Shown: piece after piece, positions 17,908 through 26,680 of the stretch
Numbering within the stretch: position 1 is the first letter of the stretch
Layout of the letters: each line of letters starts with the position of its first letter
Origin: Phaeobacter sp. B1627
GTDB taxonomy: Bacteria > Pseudomonadota > Alphaproteobacteria > Rhodobacterales > Rhodobacteraceae
Reading direction: 5' to 3'
Assembly: GCF_006265095.1 (NCBI RefSeq)
Contig: NZ_VCNK01000016.1
Span: 1-64,000, forward strand
DNA: 64,000 bases
Translations under genes and position numbers: made by a program
The notes under the pieces: generated by a model
Told to the model about the DNA's origin: nothing
Databases searched by the model: none
The model's input: only the letters and a program-made list of their open reading frames with translations

Positions 17908-18273
17908 ATGAGAAAGACAACGAAGACACCCGGCGAGAAGATCGTCAAAGACATCAAGCGCGCCACGCGCAAGCATTATTCCTCTGAAGAGAAGATCAGG
18001 ATCGTGTTGGATGGCCTGCGCGGCGAGGATAGCATTGCTGAGCTTTGCCGTCGCGAAGGCATATCGCAGGGCATTTACTACAAATGGTCGAAGGACTTCA
18101 TGGAAGCTGGGAAGCGCCGACTGGCTGGCGATACGGCCCGTGCTGCCACGACTGACGAAGTCAAAGACCTGCGCAAAGAGGCCCGTGACCTGAAGGAGGT
18201 TGTGGCGGAGCAAACGCTCGAACTGCGGCTTCTCAAAAAAAGCATGTTCGACGGTGGGGGCGACCCCGAATGA
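17908..18273 (+). CDS. IS3-family transposase OrfA
   Basis: The protein is 121 aa. An N-terminal HTH (YSSEEKIRIVLDGLRGED, then ELCRREGISQGIYYKWSK) is followed by a leucine-zipper-like helix (VKDLRKEARDLKEVVAEQTL), the usual layout of OrfA. It overlaps the start of the broken orfB by 4 bp. It looks intact but lacks a working OrfB partner here. Confidence 0.85.
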   Translation: MRKTTKTPGEKIVKDIKRATRKHYSSEEKIRIVLDGLRGEDSIAELCRREGISQGIYYKWSKDFMEAGKRRLAGDTARAATTDEVKDLRKEARDLKEVVAEQTLELRLLKKSMFDGGGDPE

Positions 18274-18971
18274 GATACCCTGCGTCAGAGAAGTTAGAGA
18301 TCATCCGCCTGGTCGAAGAAAGCCACCTGTCAGCGCGTCTGACGCTGGCCAAACTGGGCAAGGCCGCTAACGAATTCAAAGATAAAACCACAGCGATCAA
18401 TCAGCTCTGGTAGACCGACTTTACCTACATCAAGGTTCTGGGATGGGGCTGGTTCTACCTCAGCACCGTACTCGACGATTACAGCCGCTATATTGTCTCC
18501 TGGAAACTCTGCACCAACATGCGGGCTGAAGACGTGACGGATACCCTGGACCTCGCTCTTCGGACGTCTGGCTGTGACCAAGTTCACGTCGTTCACAAGC
18601 CACGTCTGCTCAGTGACAACGGATCCAGTTACGTCTCGGGCGATCTGGCAGAATGGCTGCAAGACAAAGGCATGAAGCACTCGCGTGGCGCGCCATATCA
18701 TCCCCAAACACAGGGAAAGATCGAACGCTGGCACCAGACCTTAAAGAACCGCATCCTGCTGGAAAACTACTTCCTGCCGGGTGATCTCGAACGCCAAATC
18801 GAAGCCTTCGTCGATCACTACAATCACCAGCGCTACCACGAGAGCATCAGAAACGTCACGCCCGCTGACGTCTACTTCGGGCGTGACAAAGCCATTCTAA
18901 AACAACGCGAAAGGATCAAACGAAAGACGCTCGAAACGCGACGCTTGCATCACAGACAACGCGCCGCATAA
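18270..18971 (+). pseudogene. IS3-family transposase OrfB, internal deletion and stop
   Basis: The frame opens MRYPASEKLEIIRLVEESHL, then jumps after ARLTLAKLG directly to the region just before the first catalytic Asp, so about 70 residues are missing. An in-frame TAG lies at 18411-18413 before TDFTYIKVLGWGW. The rest of the DDE domain is present (LSDNGSSY and KIERWHQTLKN hold the second Asp and the Glu). The gene cannot make a complete transposase. Confidence 0.8.
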
Positions 18972-19025
18972 TCAAACAAACCAGATGAGCCAAACTCTCT
19001 CTTAGATTAGGCCGCCATTGGTTCC

Positions 19026-19308
19026 AAAAACTCTGACGACGGACAGTTCCCTTAGAAGTGACTACATGAGTCTTGCGAGTTCCGTATTTCTCTCGATACC
19101 TGTCGGCATCGAGTAGTAGGCACTCATCAAGCAAATCATCAGAGACCGCCTCACTGCCCAAGCGTCGACGCAGGCGGCCCGCCACGGTGGTCTCGTTTGA
19201 GTGCGATCTCCTCGCAACCGCAAGCCAAAGCATCTTGAAGCTATCATATGTCTTACCGCGATAAACCATGGGGAAGGGCAGAGTGGCGTTGTGGGCAGGC
19301 AGAGTCAT
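19026..19308 (-). pseudogene. Hypothetical gene truncated by the IS3 element
   Basis: This is the 5' part of a minus-strand gene, starting MTLPAHNATLPFPMVYRGK and ending at the IS boundary, with 94 native residues. It has a basic region ETTVAGRLRRRLGSEA followed by DDLLDECLLLDADRY. No family was recognised. Its 3' part was not found on the other side of the IS, so it was lost. Positions 19309-19625 upstream hold nothing recognisable. Confidence 0.5.
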
Positions 19309-19625
19309 CTAATACCCTTCTCTGGAACATATCTTCCCACTACTTTTGTCCAGACGGGTCTCGACTGCACTTGAAAGAAGAGTTCACAATTCAAGCCGGT
19401 CTTTCTTGGTAACCTCTTGTAGATCGGCTGTTTCCGTGTCTTCAACTGTACGAATTATTTGCTCGCATCCATACGAAATCCGACTTTAGTGAGCAGACAT
19501 TCGAAACCCTAAAATCAGCATACGAGCCCAAATCTGGTATCTGATATCACCGCATCGAATGCCCGCTCCTCTCTCGACTGTCAAAGTGAACCTACCGCAG
19601 TATCAGCCTGTTCGAGCCTTTAACG

Positions 19626-22600
19626 TCAGCTACGTAGTCGGCGAGAAGATGGAAACGCCTTCGCGACAATTTCAGTCTGTTCTTCGTCAAGCATGCTTAA
19701 TACCTCATCATTGCGCTCAAGCGTGCTTTCGCCACCTAAACCGTGAATTATTTGTGCAACCGAGTGCAGTTCTTCTCCGGACAGGTAGGGGAGAGACATA
19801 ATCATGTGTTCTGCCAGCTTACTCTTCGCGCTCATCGAGGTGCAAGCTGGCGCAACCTGAGCCAATCTTCCAACTATTGTTCTTCTTGTAATGGGGTATT
19901 TGGCGTCCCTGAGCAGGGCCTCAACAGAAGCCGGAGAGCTTGCAAGTGTTGCATCTTCGGACTTTACAAGAACACGGCTTCGTTGCTCGTCGTTCAGGCC
20001 GTCGTCCGCAAGAAGCTTGATCGAAAGCTTTGGTTTGTTCTCACCAGCGGCCGAAATCCAGAAATCATATGCTCCGTCAGGTCTGCCGAATATTGGTACT
20101 GGTGGCGTGGTAAGGACAATCTTGGCCGCTTCGAGCTGTTGAGCCTCGTCAAACGCCTCTGATATTGCCGTCACGATTGAGGACAAATCACTCTGATCCA
20201 GATCCGGTTCTTGGGTCTCTGTCAAGATTTTTGCTATGCCCGCAGGCGCCAAGATCGACGCCACGAAACCGGAAAGAGCGGACACAGCGTTTGGTGCAAC
20301 ACTCCATACAATTGGGGTGACCTCCGCTATCTCTTGATTGCTTTCAGCGCCTGATAGAACCTGTCGTGCTATGCTGCATATTGATGCATATACTTCACCG
20401 ATACCCTTATTGCCGGGCTGTTCACGAATAAACTGACATGCCCTGGTCACGATTTCGTTCGGTTGGTAGTTGCCGATTTGATCATTCAGGGCAGGCCATA
20501 CTCCGACCATGCATTCATGGACCGCAACATATGCTTTGGGAGTGCCTGCTGCATTTGCAAGTAGTTGCTTTAGTATCTGGCCCACCTTTCCATCCGGAGA
20601 AAATTTGAACAATGGCACAGATATTGGCAAGAACCGGCGCAAGTAGGCTGGAGTGTTATGCATTGCGTTGACCCGATCCAACAACCGCACAAGGTGTCCA
20701 AGAAGAGGCTCTACAGACCATTCATCGTCCGGCATACTCTTCACGAGAGCACCATAGGCCTCAATAGCTCCTTCATCTGGTGCATTGTCTTCTATTACTT
20801 CATTCAGACGGACAACGATTTGGTTCTTTATGGCTTTGCCTGCTAATTCAAAATTGCGCCCCAGATAACAAGAAATACCCATTGGATGTTTGGGAAGTCC
20901 TTTTTCACTGAGTTTGGAAAGTACTCGCTCCCAAGAAGGCGTTGCCTGACCTCTCATCAAGTCAAGCATGCGCATCGCAAATTCTTCCGACGAGTCGTCC
21001 TCAGCCCATTGCAGAACGATCTTCTCCAGCTCTTCTGCTGTAGCTGGGTCGATGTCCTTACACCACTCTGCAGTCAGGTCGTTGAGCTTATTTGCGCCCT
21101 CATCGACATTAAGCGGCCACGTTTCTTTATCTTCCATTGCTTTGTATAGACGATCGGCAAACGCGAGAAGAAACGTCCGTCTTTCATCAGGTGCAGCCAA
21201 ATTGCTGTAGCGCGCCGCTTCAGCCCATGCGGCAGTTGCCGCCGATTGCGGTTGGACGGCGACTAACCGCGTGAGTTGGGTCCATAACACCTCACGTTCT
21301 TGCTGACCGAGCTCAGCGATACCTTCGTGTATCGACGAAATTTTCGGAAGGACTGCGTCTACAAACTCAGAAGTAACCTCTGGCCTTTCAAATTCACCAA
21401 TGGCTTGATCTGAATAGTCAGCCCCGAGATACTTTAAGAGAGGCTCACCATATCGGTCTACCCATGGTTCAATTTCCATGAAGGGCAATGTGTGCGACTC
21501 GGCTCCGAGGCGGATCTCACGTTTCAGTAGCCAATCTCGGAGTAGGGTATCCACTTCTGCTGAAAGACCGTTCGATCCCCTTACTTCCAGAGCTAAATCG
21601 GCGGCATCCCTGACAGCGACGGTAACTTCATCAAGGCTGGGCTCACCGCCTGTTGCAAGGCGCCACTCCAGCGGCTCCGAAATCAAGAGATCGTTGATAA
21701 ACTTTTCGGAAACATCACGCCGATCCTCGGCATTTGCCCCTTCTATGATCTGTAGGGCACGCTTTGGCTGGATGTTCATGCGAACAGCTTTAAGTGTCGC
21801 CATTTGTCTAATGAGTGGCGACAGAATTCTGCGTCGTCGGTCCTTGGGGATCCGATCTACCAAGGCGGCCAGAACACGCGCGGCGTTGGTTCGGCGTGTC
21901 TCGTTTTCCTGCGGCAGGGCCTCCCCGAATCCCTCCAACAGCAGAACATCTTCGTTCGACAGAGGCTTGTGGTCCAAATGCCGTCCAAATGCTTCAAGTA
22001 CGCCCGAAACGTCGCCGGAAACAAGACTATCAAAAACAATCGCAGCTCTGTCACCAAACTTCCGTGTTATTGGGTCTTCAGCGAGCCGCAGAAGCGGCTG
22101 CAGCACGACGGGCCATCTAAGATCTGCCAAGCTGGAGAGATAGCGTCTGAGTTTCCGGTGATCAGCCCGCACGTTGGCGGTCAGACTGCCATCCTTGCCA
22201 ACAACGAGAAAGTCTTTAAGCAGCTCTTGTGCTTGTGGGGCTAATTCCAACGGTGACTTGCCGCCAAATACCACACTGCGGAATTCCTGTATGATATCGG
22301 GCCGATTTTGCACTGCGTCGTAGAAGTCGGGAAAATCAACCCGAAACACGCATAGTGCCGCTAATGACAGCGGATGATCAGAAACAGCACCTTTGTGCAG
22401 ACCGCCCCTTGCGTCGGATCCAATCCCGTTTCGTTCGCGTAGACTACCGAGCCACCAAGACTGTATGAAGGCATTCAAAAGCTGAATTGCGTTTCGTGGA
22501 CTCTGGACATCCACATGGATCAATCGATCGATAACATCCTCCAGGGAATAGTTTCTCTTCTCAAAATCGACCGACACACTTTGTATACTCTCTAATTTTT

Positions 22601-23675
22601 TTAGAGCGAAATCTCTCATATCCAGCTTCGGGAACTGTGGAATCTCTAAGCGAAACTGAAAAAGTCGATCAAGATAACGGCGCGCATCACCACGCGAAAA
22701 CACGGCGCCAGGTAAGTCGGGACTCCCAAGCCCGCTCCGCCGCTTGATGGCTTCCGAAACTTTGTCTTCGTCGCATGAAATCACAAAAACAACGCCAAAT
22801 CCGTTTTCCGAAGTATTAAATGGCAGCTCAAGAAATGTGCGTATGGCATCGAGACCGGCCACCATCTCTGGCGCGGACAGACGATCTAAGTCGTCGACAA
22901 ATACAACTAACCGTTCACATCTTCGGCCATCACCCTTCCTGAATTTATTGATCTGCTCCGTCAGCAACCTCTCGTATTCTTCTGCCGATGTCGTAGGAAA
23001 CGAGACTGACGTTTGCGGTATAAAACGCGCGGGAGAGCGAATACGAAGGTCGACGATGTTTCTCGCGAACCAACCTGTCAGTCCTATTGCTGCCACGGCA
23101 ACCCACACTGCCGATTGTTGCCCCTCAAGCCCCGTCGTCCTTACAAGAATTACCGTGATCAACACGGCGGCGAGAAAGAGTAGCGATAGTAAGACGGCAC
23201 TACCAACAATCTGGCCGAACGACTCACCAAACCAGTCTCGGAATAACCGGCGCTCATGTGTAACGCTGTTGACCTGCTCAAACAGATGCTGCCGAAGAGC
23301 GCTTTCGTCGCCACCAAGTTGCTTAAACGCTTCCCGCAACAATGCGCGCTTTAGGTCCTGCTCACCGCCAAACCGCCAGGCATTGAACGAAATTACGTGA
23401 ATAAGGTCGGCTCGACGGTTGCCAACTGCACCGGTCTTGTCATCTTCTAAGTCGCGTCTGTAGAGAGCCTTAATTGAGCTCTTCCCAGTTCCCCACGGAC
23501 CAAGTAACCCAATGCTGAACGGAGGCTTATTCGTGGGGGCCTCAATTAAATCTCTTAACGCTTCCGCGAAATCTTGATGCCCGAATGCGTCCGCATCGCG
23601 ATCCTCTAACTCCCTGTCCAGAATGCTGGGCATTGTTTTTGGGGGCGGCGAATTTTCATGGGAGGAATTCTTCAT
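19626..23675 (-). CDS. KAP-family P-loop NTPase with membrane helices (1,349 aa)
   Basis: The N-terminal KAP NTPase has Walker A GPWGTGKSS (about residues 59-67) and Walker B LVVFVDDLDR (about 265-275). Two membrane helices sit between them (about 160-215), as in many KAP proteins; this places the NTPase at the inner face of the membrane. The remaining 900 residues are helical with no recognised domain and may form repeats. KAP NTPases occur in phage-defence and plasmid loci, and the neighbouring nuclease fragment supports that setting, but the role is not shown. ATG 23675 has gagaag upstream; ATG 23699 is the alternative. The gene is AT-richer than the core genome, which suggests transfer. 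Confidence 0.8.
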   Translation of the reverse strand: MKNSSHENSPPPKTMPSILDRELEDRDADAFGHQDFAEALRDLIEAPTNKPPFSIGLLGPWGTGKSSIKALYRRDLEDDKTGAVGNRRADLIHVISFNAWRFGGEQDLKRALLREAFKQLGGDESALRQHLFEQVNSVTHERRLFRDWFGESFGQIVGSAVLLSLLFLAAVLITVILVRTTGLEGQQSAVWVAVAAIGLTGWFARNIVDLRIRSPARFIPQTSVSFPTTSAEEYERLLTEQINKFRKGDGRRCERLVVFVDDLDRLSAPEMVAGLDAIRTFLELPFNTSENGFGVVFVISCDEDKVSEAIKRRSGLGSPDLPGAVFSRGDARRYLDRLFQFRLEIPQFPKLDMRDFALKKLESIQSVSVDFEKRNYSLEDVIDRLIHVDVQSPRNAIQLLNAFIQSWWLGSLRERNGIGSDARGGLHKGAVSDHPLSLAALCVFRVDFPDFYDAVQNRPDIIQEFRSVVFGGKSPLELAPQAQELLKDFLVVGKDGSLTANVRADHRKLRRYLSSLADLRWPVVLQPLLRLAEDPITRKFGDRAAIVFDSLVSGDVSGVLEAFGRHLDHKPLSNEDVLLLEGFGEALPQENETRRTNAARVLAALVDRIPKDRRRRILSPLIRQMATLKAVRMNIQPKRALQIIEGANAEDRRDVSEKFINDLLISEPLEWRLATGGEPSLDEVTVAVRDAADLALEVRGSNGLSAEVDTLLRDWLLKREIRLGAESHTLPFMEIEPWVDRYGEPLLKYLGADYSDQAIGEFERPEVTSEFVDAVLPKISSIHEGIAELGQQEREVLWTQLTRLVAVQPQSAATAAWAEAARYSNLAAPDERRTFLLAFADRLYKAMEDKETWPLNVDEGANKLNDLTAEWCKDIDPATAEELEKIVLQWAEDDSSEEFAMRMLDLMRGQATPSWERVLSKLSEKGLPKHPMGISCYLGRNFELAGKAIKNQIVVRLNEVIEDNAPDEGAIEAYGALVKSMPDDEWSVEPLLGHLVRLLDRVNAMHNTPAYLRRFLPISVPLFKFSPDGKVGQILKQLLANAAGTPKAYVAVHECMVGVWPALNDQIGNYQPNEIVTRACQFIREQPGNKGIGEVYASICSIARQVLSGAESNQEIAEVTPIVWSVAPNAVSALSGFVASILAPAGIAKILTETQEPDLDQSDLSSIVTAISEAFDEAQQLEAAKIVLTTPPVPIFGRPDGAYDFWISAAGENKPKLSIKLLADDGLNDEQRSRVLVKSEDATLASSPASVEALLRDAKYPITRRTIVGRLAQVAPACTSMSAKSKLAEHMIMSLPYLSGEELHSVAQIIHGLGGESTLERNDEVLSMLDEEQTEIVAKAFPSSRRLRS

Positions 23676-23920
23676 TTTTTCACTTCTTCTCAATGACATC
23701 GGCTGGCAATATGAAGTTATAGTATTGCGCCAATACCTGATCTGAACAACAGGATTGTGCGATTAGCCATTCGCATCGCCCAATACCCAATGATACTGTT
23801 GTTGCAACACGGACCATCATATCCAACAATGATAGCGCCTTACCCAGAGTGAGTAAATTTGCGAGAACACGCCAATTGGACTGTTAGTATTCACGCTTGG
23901 CTACGTTAGATGGAATATTC

Positions 23921-24196
23921 TTAAGCTCCAAGGACATAATGGAACTCCCCCGGAGCTCCGGTGGCATCGCCTTCTTTGAAAGTAGCGAGCTTGACGTCCG
24001 CGATGTTTAATTCCTCTATCAGCTTGGCCATGACATCGACCGAGTCTCCCCAGCTTTCTGGTATCACCAGCACGGTCTTACAATACTCTCGGGCGGCCAG
24101 CGTCGCCATGCCAAGCGTTTCAAGCAAGTATCGCTGATGCCTCTTCTGACGATGTGACTTCACCTCGATGGCGGCAATCGACTTACCGTTCCGTAC
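23921..24196 (-). pseudogene. C-terminal fragment of a PD-(D/E)xK-like nuclease
   Basis: The native part begins exactly at the IS5 boundary and reads NGKSIAAIEVKSHRQKRH. The E-x-K within AIEVKS and the following basic residues resemble a PD-(D/E)xK nuclease core. A further 60 residues end in FHYVLGA and the stop at 23921. The 5' part is gone. The longer frame running through the IS is an artefact. It lies upstream of the KAP gene on the same strand, so the two may once have formed one system. Confidence 0.55.
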
Positions 24197-25246
24197 GGCT
24201 CTGTTGCACAAATCCGATGAGGGATTCATCTCGTGAATCCAGCGTGGTAGCTGGAGGGTATGAGCAAACCCACTCCCCCCGCCTACAAGACCAGGAACTG
24301 GCCGACCTATAACGAAGCGCTCAAGCGCCGCGGCTCGCTGATGATCTGGTTTGATCCCGCCATGACCTGGGAGGCTGCGCCGACCGGCAAGCGCGGCCGA
24401 CAGCCTGACTATAGCGATGCCGCGATCCAGACCTGCCTGACCATGAAGGTGCTGTTTGGCATGGCGCTTAGACAGACGACGGGCTTCGTCGAGAGCCTGC
24501 TGCGGTTGATCGGTTTGGACTGGGCTGTGCCCAACTTCAGCACGCTGAGCCGTCGCCAGAAGACGCTGAAGGTCAATATCCCTTATCGTGATTCGCAAGG
24601 GCAGCTGCACCTGCTGATCGACAGCACCGGCATCAAGGTCGAGGGCGAAGGGGAGTGGAACGCGCGCAAGCACGGCGGCACGAAGCGTCGTGTCTGGCGC
24701 AAGATCCACATCGGAATCGACGAGCAAACGCTGGAAATCCGGGCCGCCGAGTTCACCACCAGCGATGTTGGCGACGCGCCTATGCTGCCGGAACTTCTCA
24801 ACCAGATCCCGCCGGACCAAGAGATCGCAAGCGTCACCGCCGATGGCGCCTTCGACACCCGCAAGTGCCACGATACCATCGCCGCCCGAGGTGCAGCCGC
24901 GATAATTCCGCCCCGCAAGAACGCACGGCCCTGGAAGCCTGACAGTTCCGGTGCCGTCGCGCGCAACGAGGCCCTGCGCGCATCGAAACGCTTCGGTCGG
25001 ACCATCTGGCGACGATGGAGCGGTTGCCACCGCCGGAGCCGCGTCGAAACGAAGATGCATTGCGTAAAACTGCTGGGCCAACGCCTGTCCGCGAGGGACT
25101 TCGACCGTCAGGTCGCTGAGTTTCAAGTCCGCGTGGCCGTCCTGACCGGCTTCACCGCGCTCGGCATACCCGTCAAAGAAGCCGTGGGATGAGTCTGTCC
25201 GGGGAAAGGGGAAGTCCGCCTGTCACCAGATTTGTGCAACAGAGCC
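24197..25246 (+). mobile_element. Intact IS5-family insertion sequence (1,050 bp)
   Basis: Terminal inverted repeats ggctctgttgcacaaat (24197-24213) and its complement (25230-25246) are perfect over 17 bp. The element holds one intact transposase gene. The flanking bases (tac on the left, agt on the right) show no target duplication, unlike a simple insertion. Confidence 0.92.
24260..25192 (+). CDS. IS5-family transposase
   Basis: This 310-aa DDE transposase has an N-terminal DNA-binding region with a DUF4096-like look (WPTYNEALKRRGSLMIWFD). The catalytic domain has LIDSTGIKV for the first Asp and VTADGAFDTRK for the second. The Glu region lies near SRVETKMHC. The frame is unbroken over the whole length, so the copy may be active. 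It is the only intact transposase-bearing IS in the island. Confidence 0.92.
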   Translation: MSKPTPPAYKTRNWPTYNEALKRRGSLMIWFDPAMTWEAAPTGKRGRQPDYSDAAIQTCLTMKVLFGMALRQTTGFVESLLRLIGLDWAVPNFSTLSRRQKTLKVNIPYRDSQGQLHLLIDSTGIKVEGEGEWNARKHGGTKRRVWRKIHIGIDEQTLEIRAAEFTTSDVGDAPMLPELLNQIPPDQEIASVTADGAFDTRKCHDTIAARGAAAIIPPRKNARPWKPDSSGAVARNEALRASKRFGRTIWRRWSGCHRRSRVETKMHCVKLLGQRLSARDFDRQVAEFQVRVAVLTGFTALGIPVKEAVG

Positions 25247-25441
25247 AGTGCACGGCTCGATATTCAAATCGAAGACCGTTTTGGCCGCCCTGTCGTGCCA
25301 CGAGAGTGGTTTCTGGTGCCACTCTTCGCGATCGACGATGCCGTTCAGAAGATCAAGGACGGTACGATCACTCAGTTTGTGTATGACCCGCAGCAAGCAA
25401 AGCTTGTACCACGACCCGCATATGCTAATCGCGCGGGATAG
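25247..25441 (+). pseudogene. C-terminal fragment of a GIY-YIG/T5orf172-like protein
   Basis: Native coding begins exactly at the IS5 right end and reads on the plus strand: RPVVPREWFLVPLFAIDDAV, then IKDGTITQFVYDP, stop at 25441. The W-F-x-V-P-L pattern is typical of the C-terminal end of GIY-YIG-type nuclease proteins, but this is recognised only by resemblance. The 5' half, including any catalytic domain, has been lost. Confidence 0.5.
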
Positions 25442-25480
25442 CAGCGAGGATGACTTGGTAGCTTTGGGCCGACGACCAAA

Positions 25481-25512
25481 GTTACAGACAAAAATTCAGA
25501 TTTGTCTGTAAC
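25481..25512. repeat. Perfect 12-bp inverted repeat, 8-nt loop
   Basis: gttacagacaaa (25481-25492) pairs exactly with tttgtctgtaac (25501-25512). It lies 40 bp after the stop of the truncated plus-strand gene and has no T-run. It may be a protein-binding palindrome or a transcription stop. Confidence 0.6.
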
Positions 25513-26029
25513 TGAGTAGAAAGTCACCTAAGTCTGCTGGTGGCAGTCTAACGTCCGATCTATTTCAGCGTCTTTGTTGTTGTATGCTCCTGACCTTCAA
25601 GGAAATCAGTCATGGTGAAACAGCCTTGTGAATTTATAGGTGTGGCAGGGGAAACCTGCATTCAGTGCGCACCCTGAACGCTTGTTTCCCCAAAGCCTCC
25701 GGCCGGTTCGACTTCGCCACGTTTTGGGACTCAAGGCCCCAAGTTTGCTTCGCCCCGGAAGGGAAAAAGCACTCGCATGGTCGCAAAAGCGACGTTTGTG
25801 TTTTCAAGCAAGATCCCGAGTTGTCACACTGATGCGCGCCGCAATGCTTTAACCCAGAGCCCCGCCTGGCGGATGCATCTGCTGAACACAAAAAGTATAT
25901 GAAGTTCTTTTCCGAAAAGCCAAAATGGCCAGCGCAATTTTTATTCTGCCGTCTCTTTACAATTGATTCATGATTCTTCTTGATTCGGGGGCTGAATAGG
26001 TATTTGAGATCAAAGCCTTACAGGGGGCG
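25513..26029. other. Intergenic stretch left of the iterons
   Basis: No gene is supported. The only long frame is a minus-strand run of 85 codons with very high Cys, Ser and Arg content and no start signal. The stretch leads into an AT-rich segment next to the iteron array, as expected of an origin region. Confidence 0.4.
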
Positions 26030-26131
26030 CGACGCAGAAATTCCCTCTTGCGACGCAAAAACTCCCCACAGCGACGCAAAAACTCCCCGGTGCGACGCAA
26101 AAATTCCCCGTAGAGACGCAAAAACTCCCCG
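26030..26131. repeat. Five iterons at exact 21-bp spacing, probable plasmid origin relic
   Basis: Copies of the 18-bp unit gcgacgcaaaaactcccc start at 26030, 26051, 26072, 26093 and 26114. Copies 2 and 3 are exact; the others differ at one to three positions. The 21-bp period is two helical turns, which puts all copies on one face of the DNA, as for iterons bound by a Rep protein. AT-rich sequence lies on both sides. No replication initiator gene was found in the window. Confidence 0.75.
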
Positions 26132-26407
26132 CCGATTATCCGGTTGAATCCATCGCGAGAGTGAAGACGGATTTGATACGACGCAAAGGGCATTCTTCAG
26201 GATTTAGAGGAGGAAGATCAATTCTGTCGGATTGCAAGGATAGCCAATAAGATTTGCGGACCTAATCCAGAATTTTTTGACTTATATGCTTTTTAGCAAG
26301 ACTCTTTTTAACTCAAGCATTTCGGCGCGCTGTATTTCGAACCTACCTACTTTGTAAGGTAGCGGGCAGAGCCAATTACCTCATCCAGAAAAATTGGTGA
26401 GACGAAA

Positions 26408-26527
26408 ATGACAAATCGAGAAAAATCAAAAGAAATCGCGGACTTGCCGATATCGGAGCAAGTGACCTTATTGCGCATGACCACCGGCTCCGGGCCTCAC
26501 CATTGCGTCGTGAGTGTTGTGCCCTGA
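26408..26527 (+). CDS. Possible 39-aa protein next to the iterons
   Basis: The frame reads MTNREKSKEIADLPISEQVT and continues to a Cys- and His-bearing end (GPHHCVVSVVP). It starts behind an AT-rich stretch with a weak purine-rich site. It resembles the N-terminus of a longer helical protein cut short. Nothing identifies it, and 26132-26407 and 26528-26680 hold no other gene. Confidence 0.25.
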   Translation: MTNREKSKEIADLPISEQVTLLRMTTGSGPHHCVVSVVP

Positions 26528-26680
26528 AGCCGTTCTGCAGCGGTCGGGACGCACCGACTTCAAATCCGTCTGTGAAGCGGCAACTGATATCATTGCCCAC
26601 AATATACCCGTGAAGAACGCGGTTGCGCTTCAAGCCGTTCACCAAAGGTCTGTGCGTAGGGCGGAGCGGTATGATCCCGA

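Larger units (their letters stand above)
17841..19025 (+). mobile_element. Decayed IS3-family insertion sequence
   Basis: Imperfect terminal inverted repeats of about 40 bp are visible, the left from 17841 and the right ending at 19025; they share ggcgg, taagagag and gtttg blocks. Between them lie orfA and a disrupted orfB. No target duplication is visible at the ends. The right end cuts into a minus-strand gene. Confidence 0.75.

Noticed and set aside
23924-25126. 401-codon minus-strand frame through the IS5 element
   Set aside because: Most of it is antisense to the intact transposase. Only the part below 24197 is native coding sequence.
25634-25891. 85-codon minus-strand Cys-rich frame
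   Set aside because: The composition is odd, there is no ribosome-binding site, and an equally long frame lies on the other strand; treated as non-coding.
26030-26131. CRISPR array
   Set aside because: The spacers would be only 3 bp long, there are no cas genes, and the 21-bp phasing fits iterons.
25957-26193. 78-codon minus-strand frame with repeated GEFLRR units
   Set aside because: The peptide repeat is just the translation of the 21-bp iterons, whose period is a multiple of three; there is no start signal.
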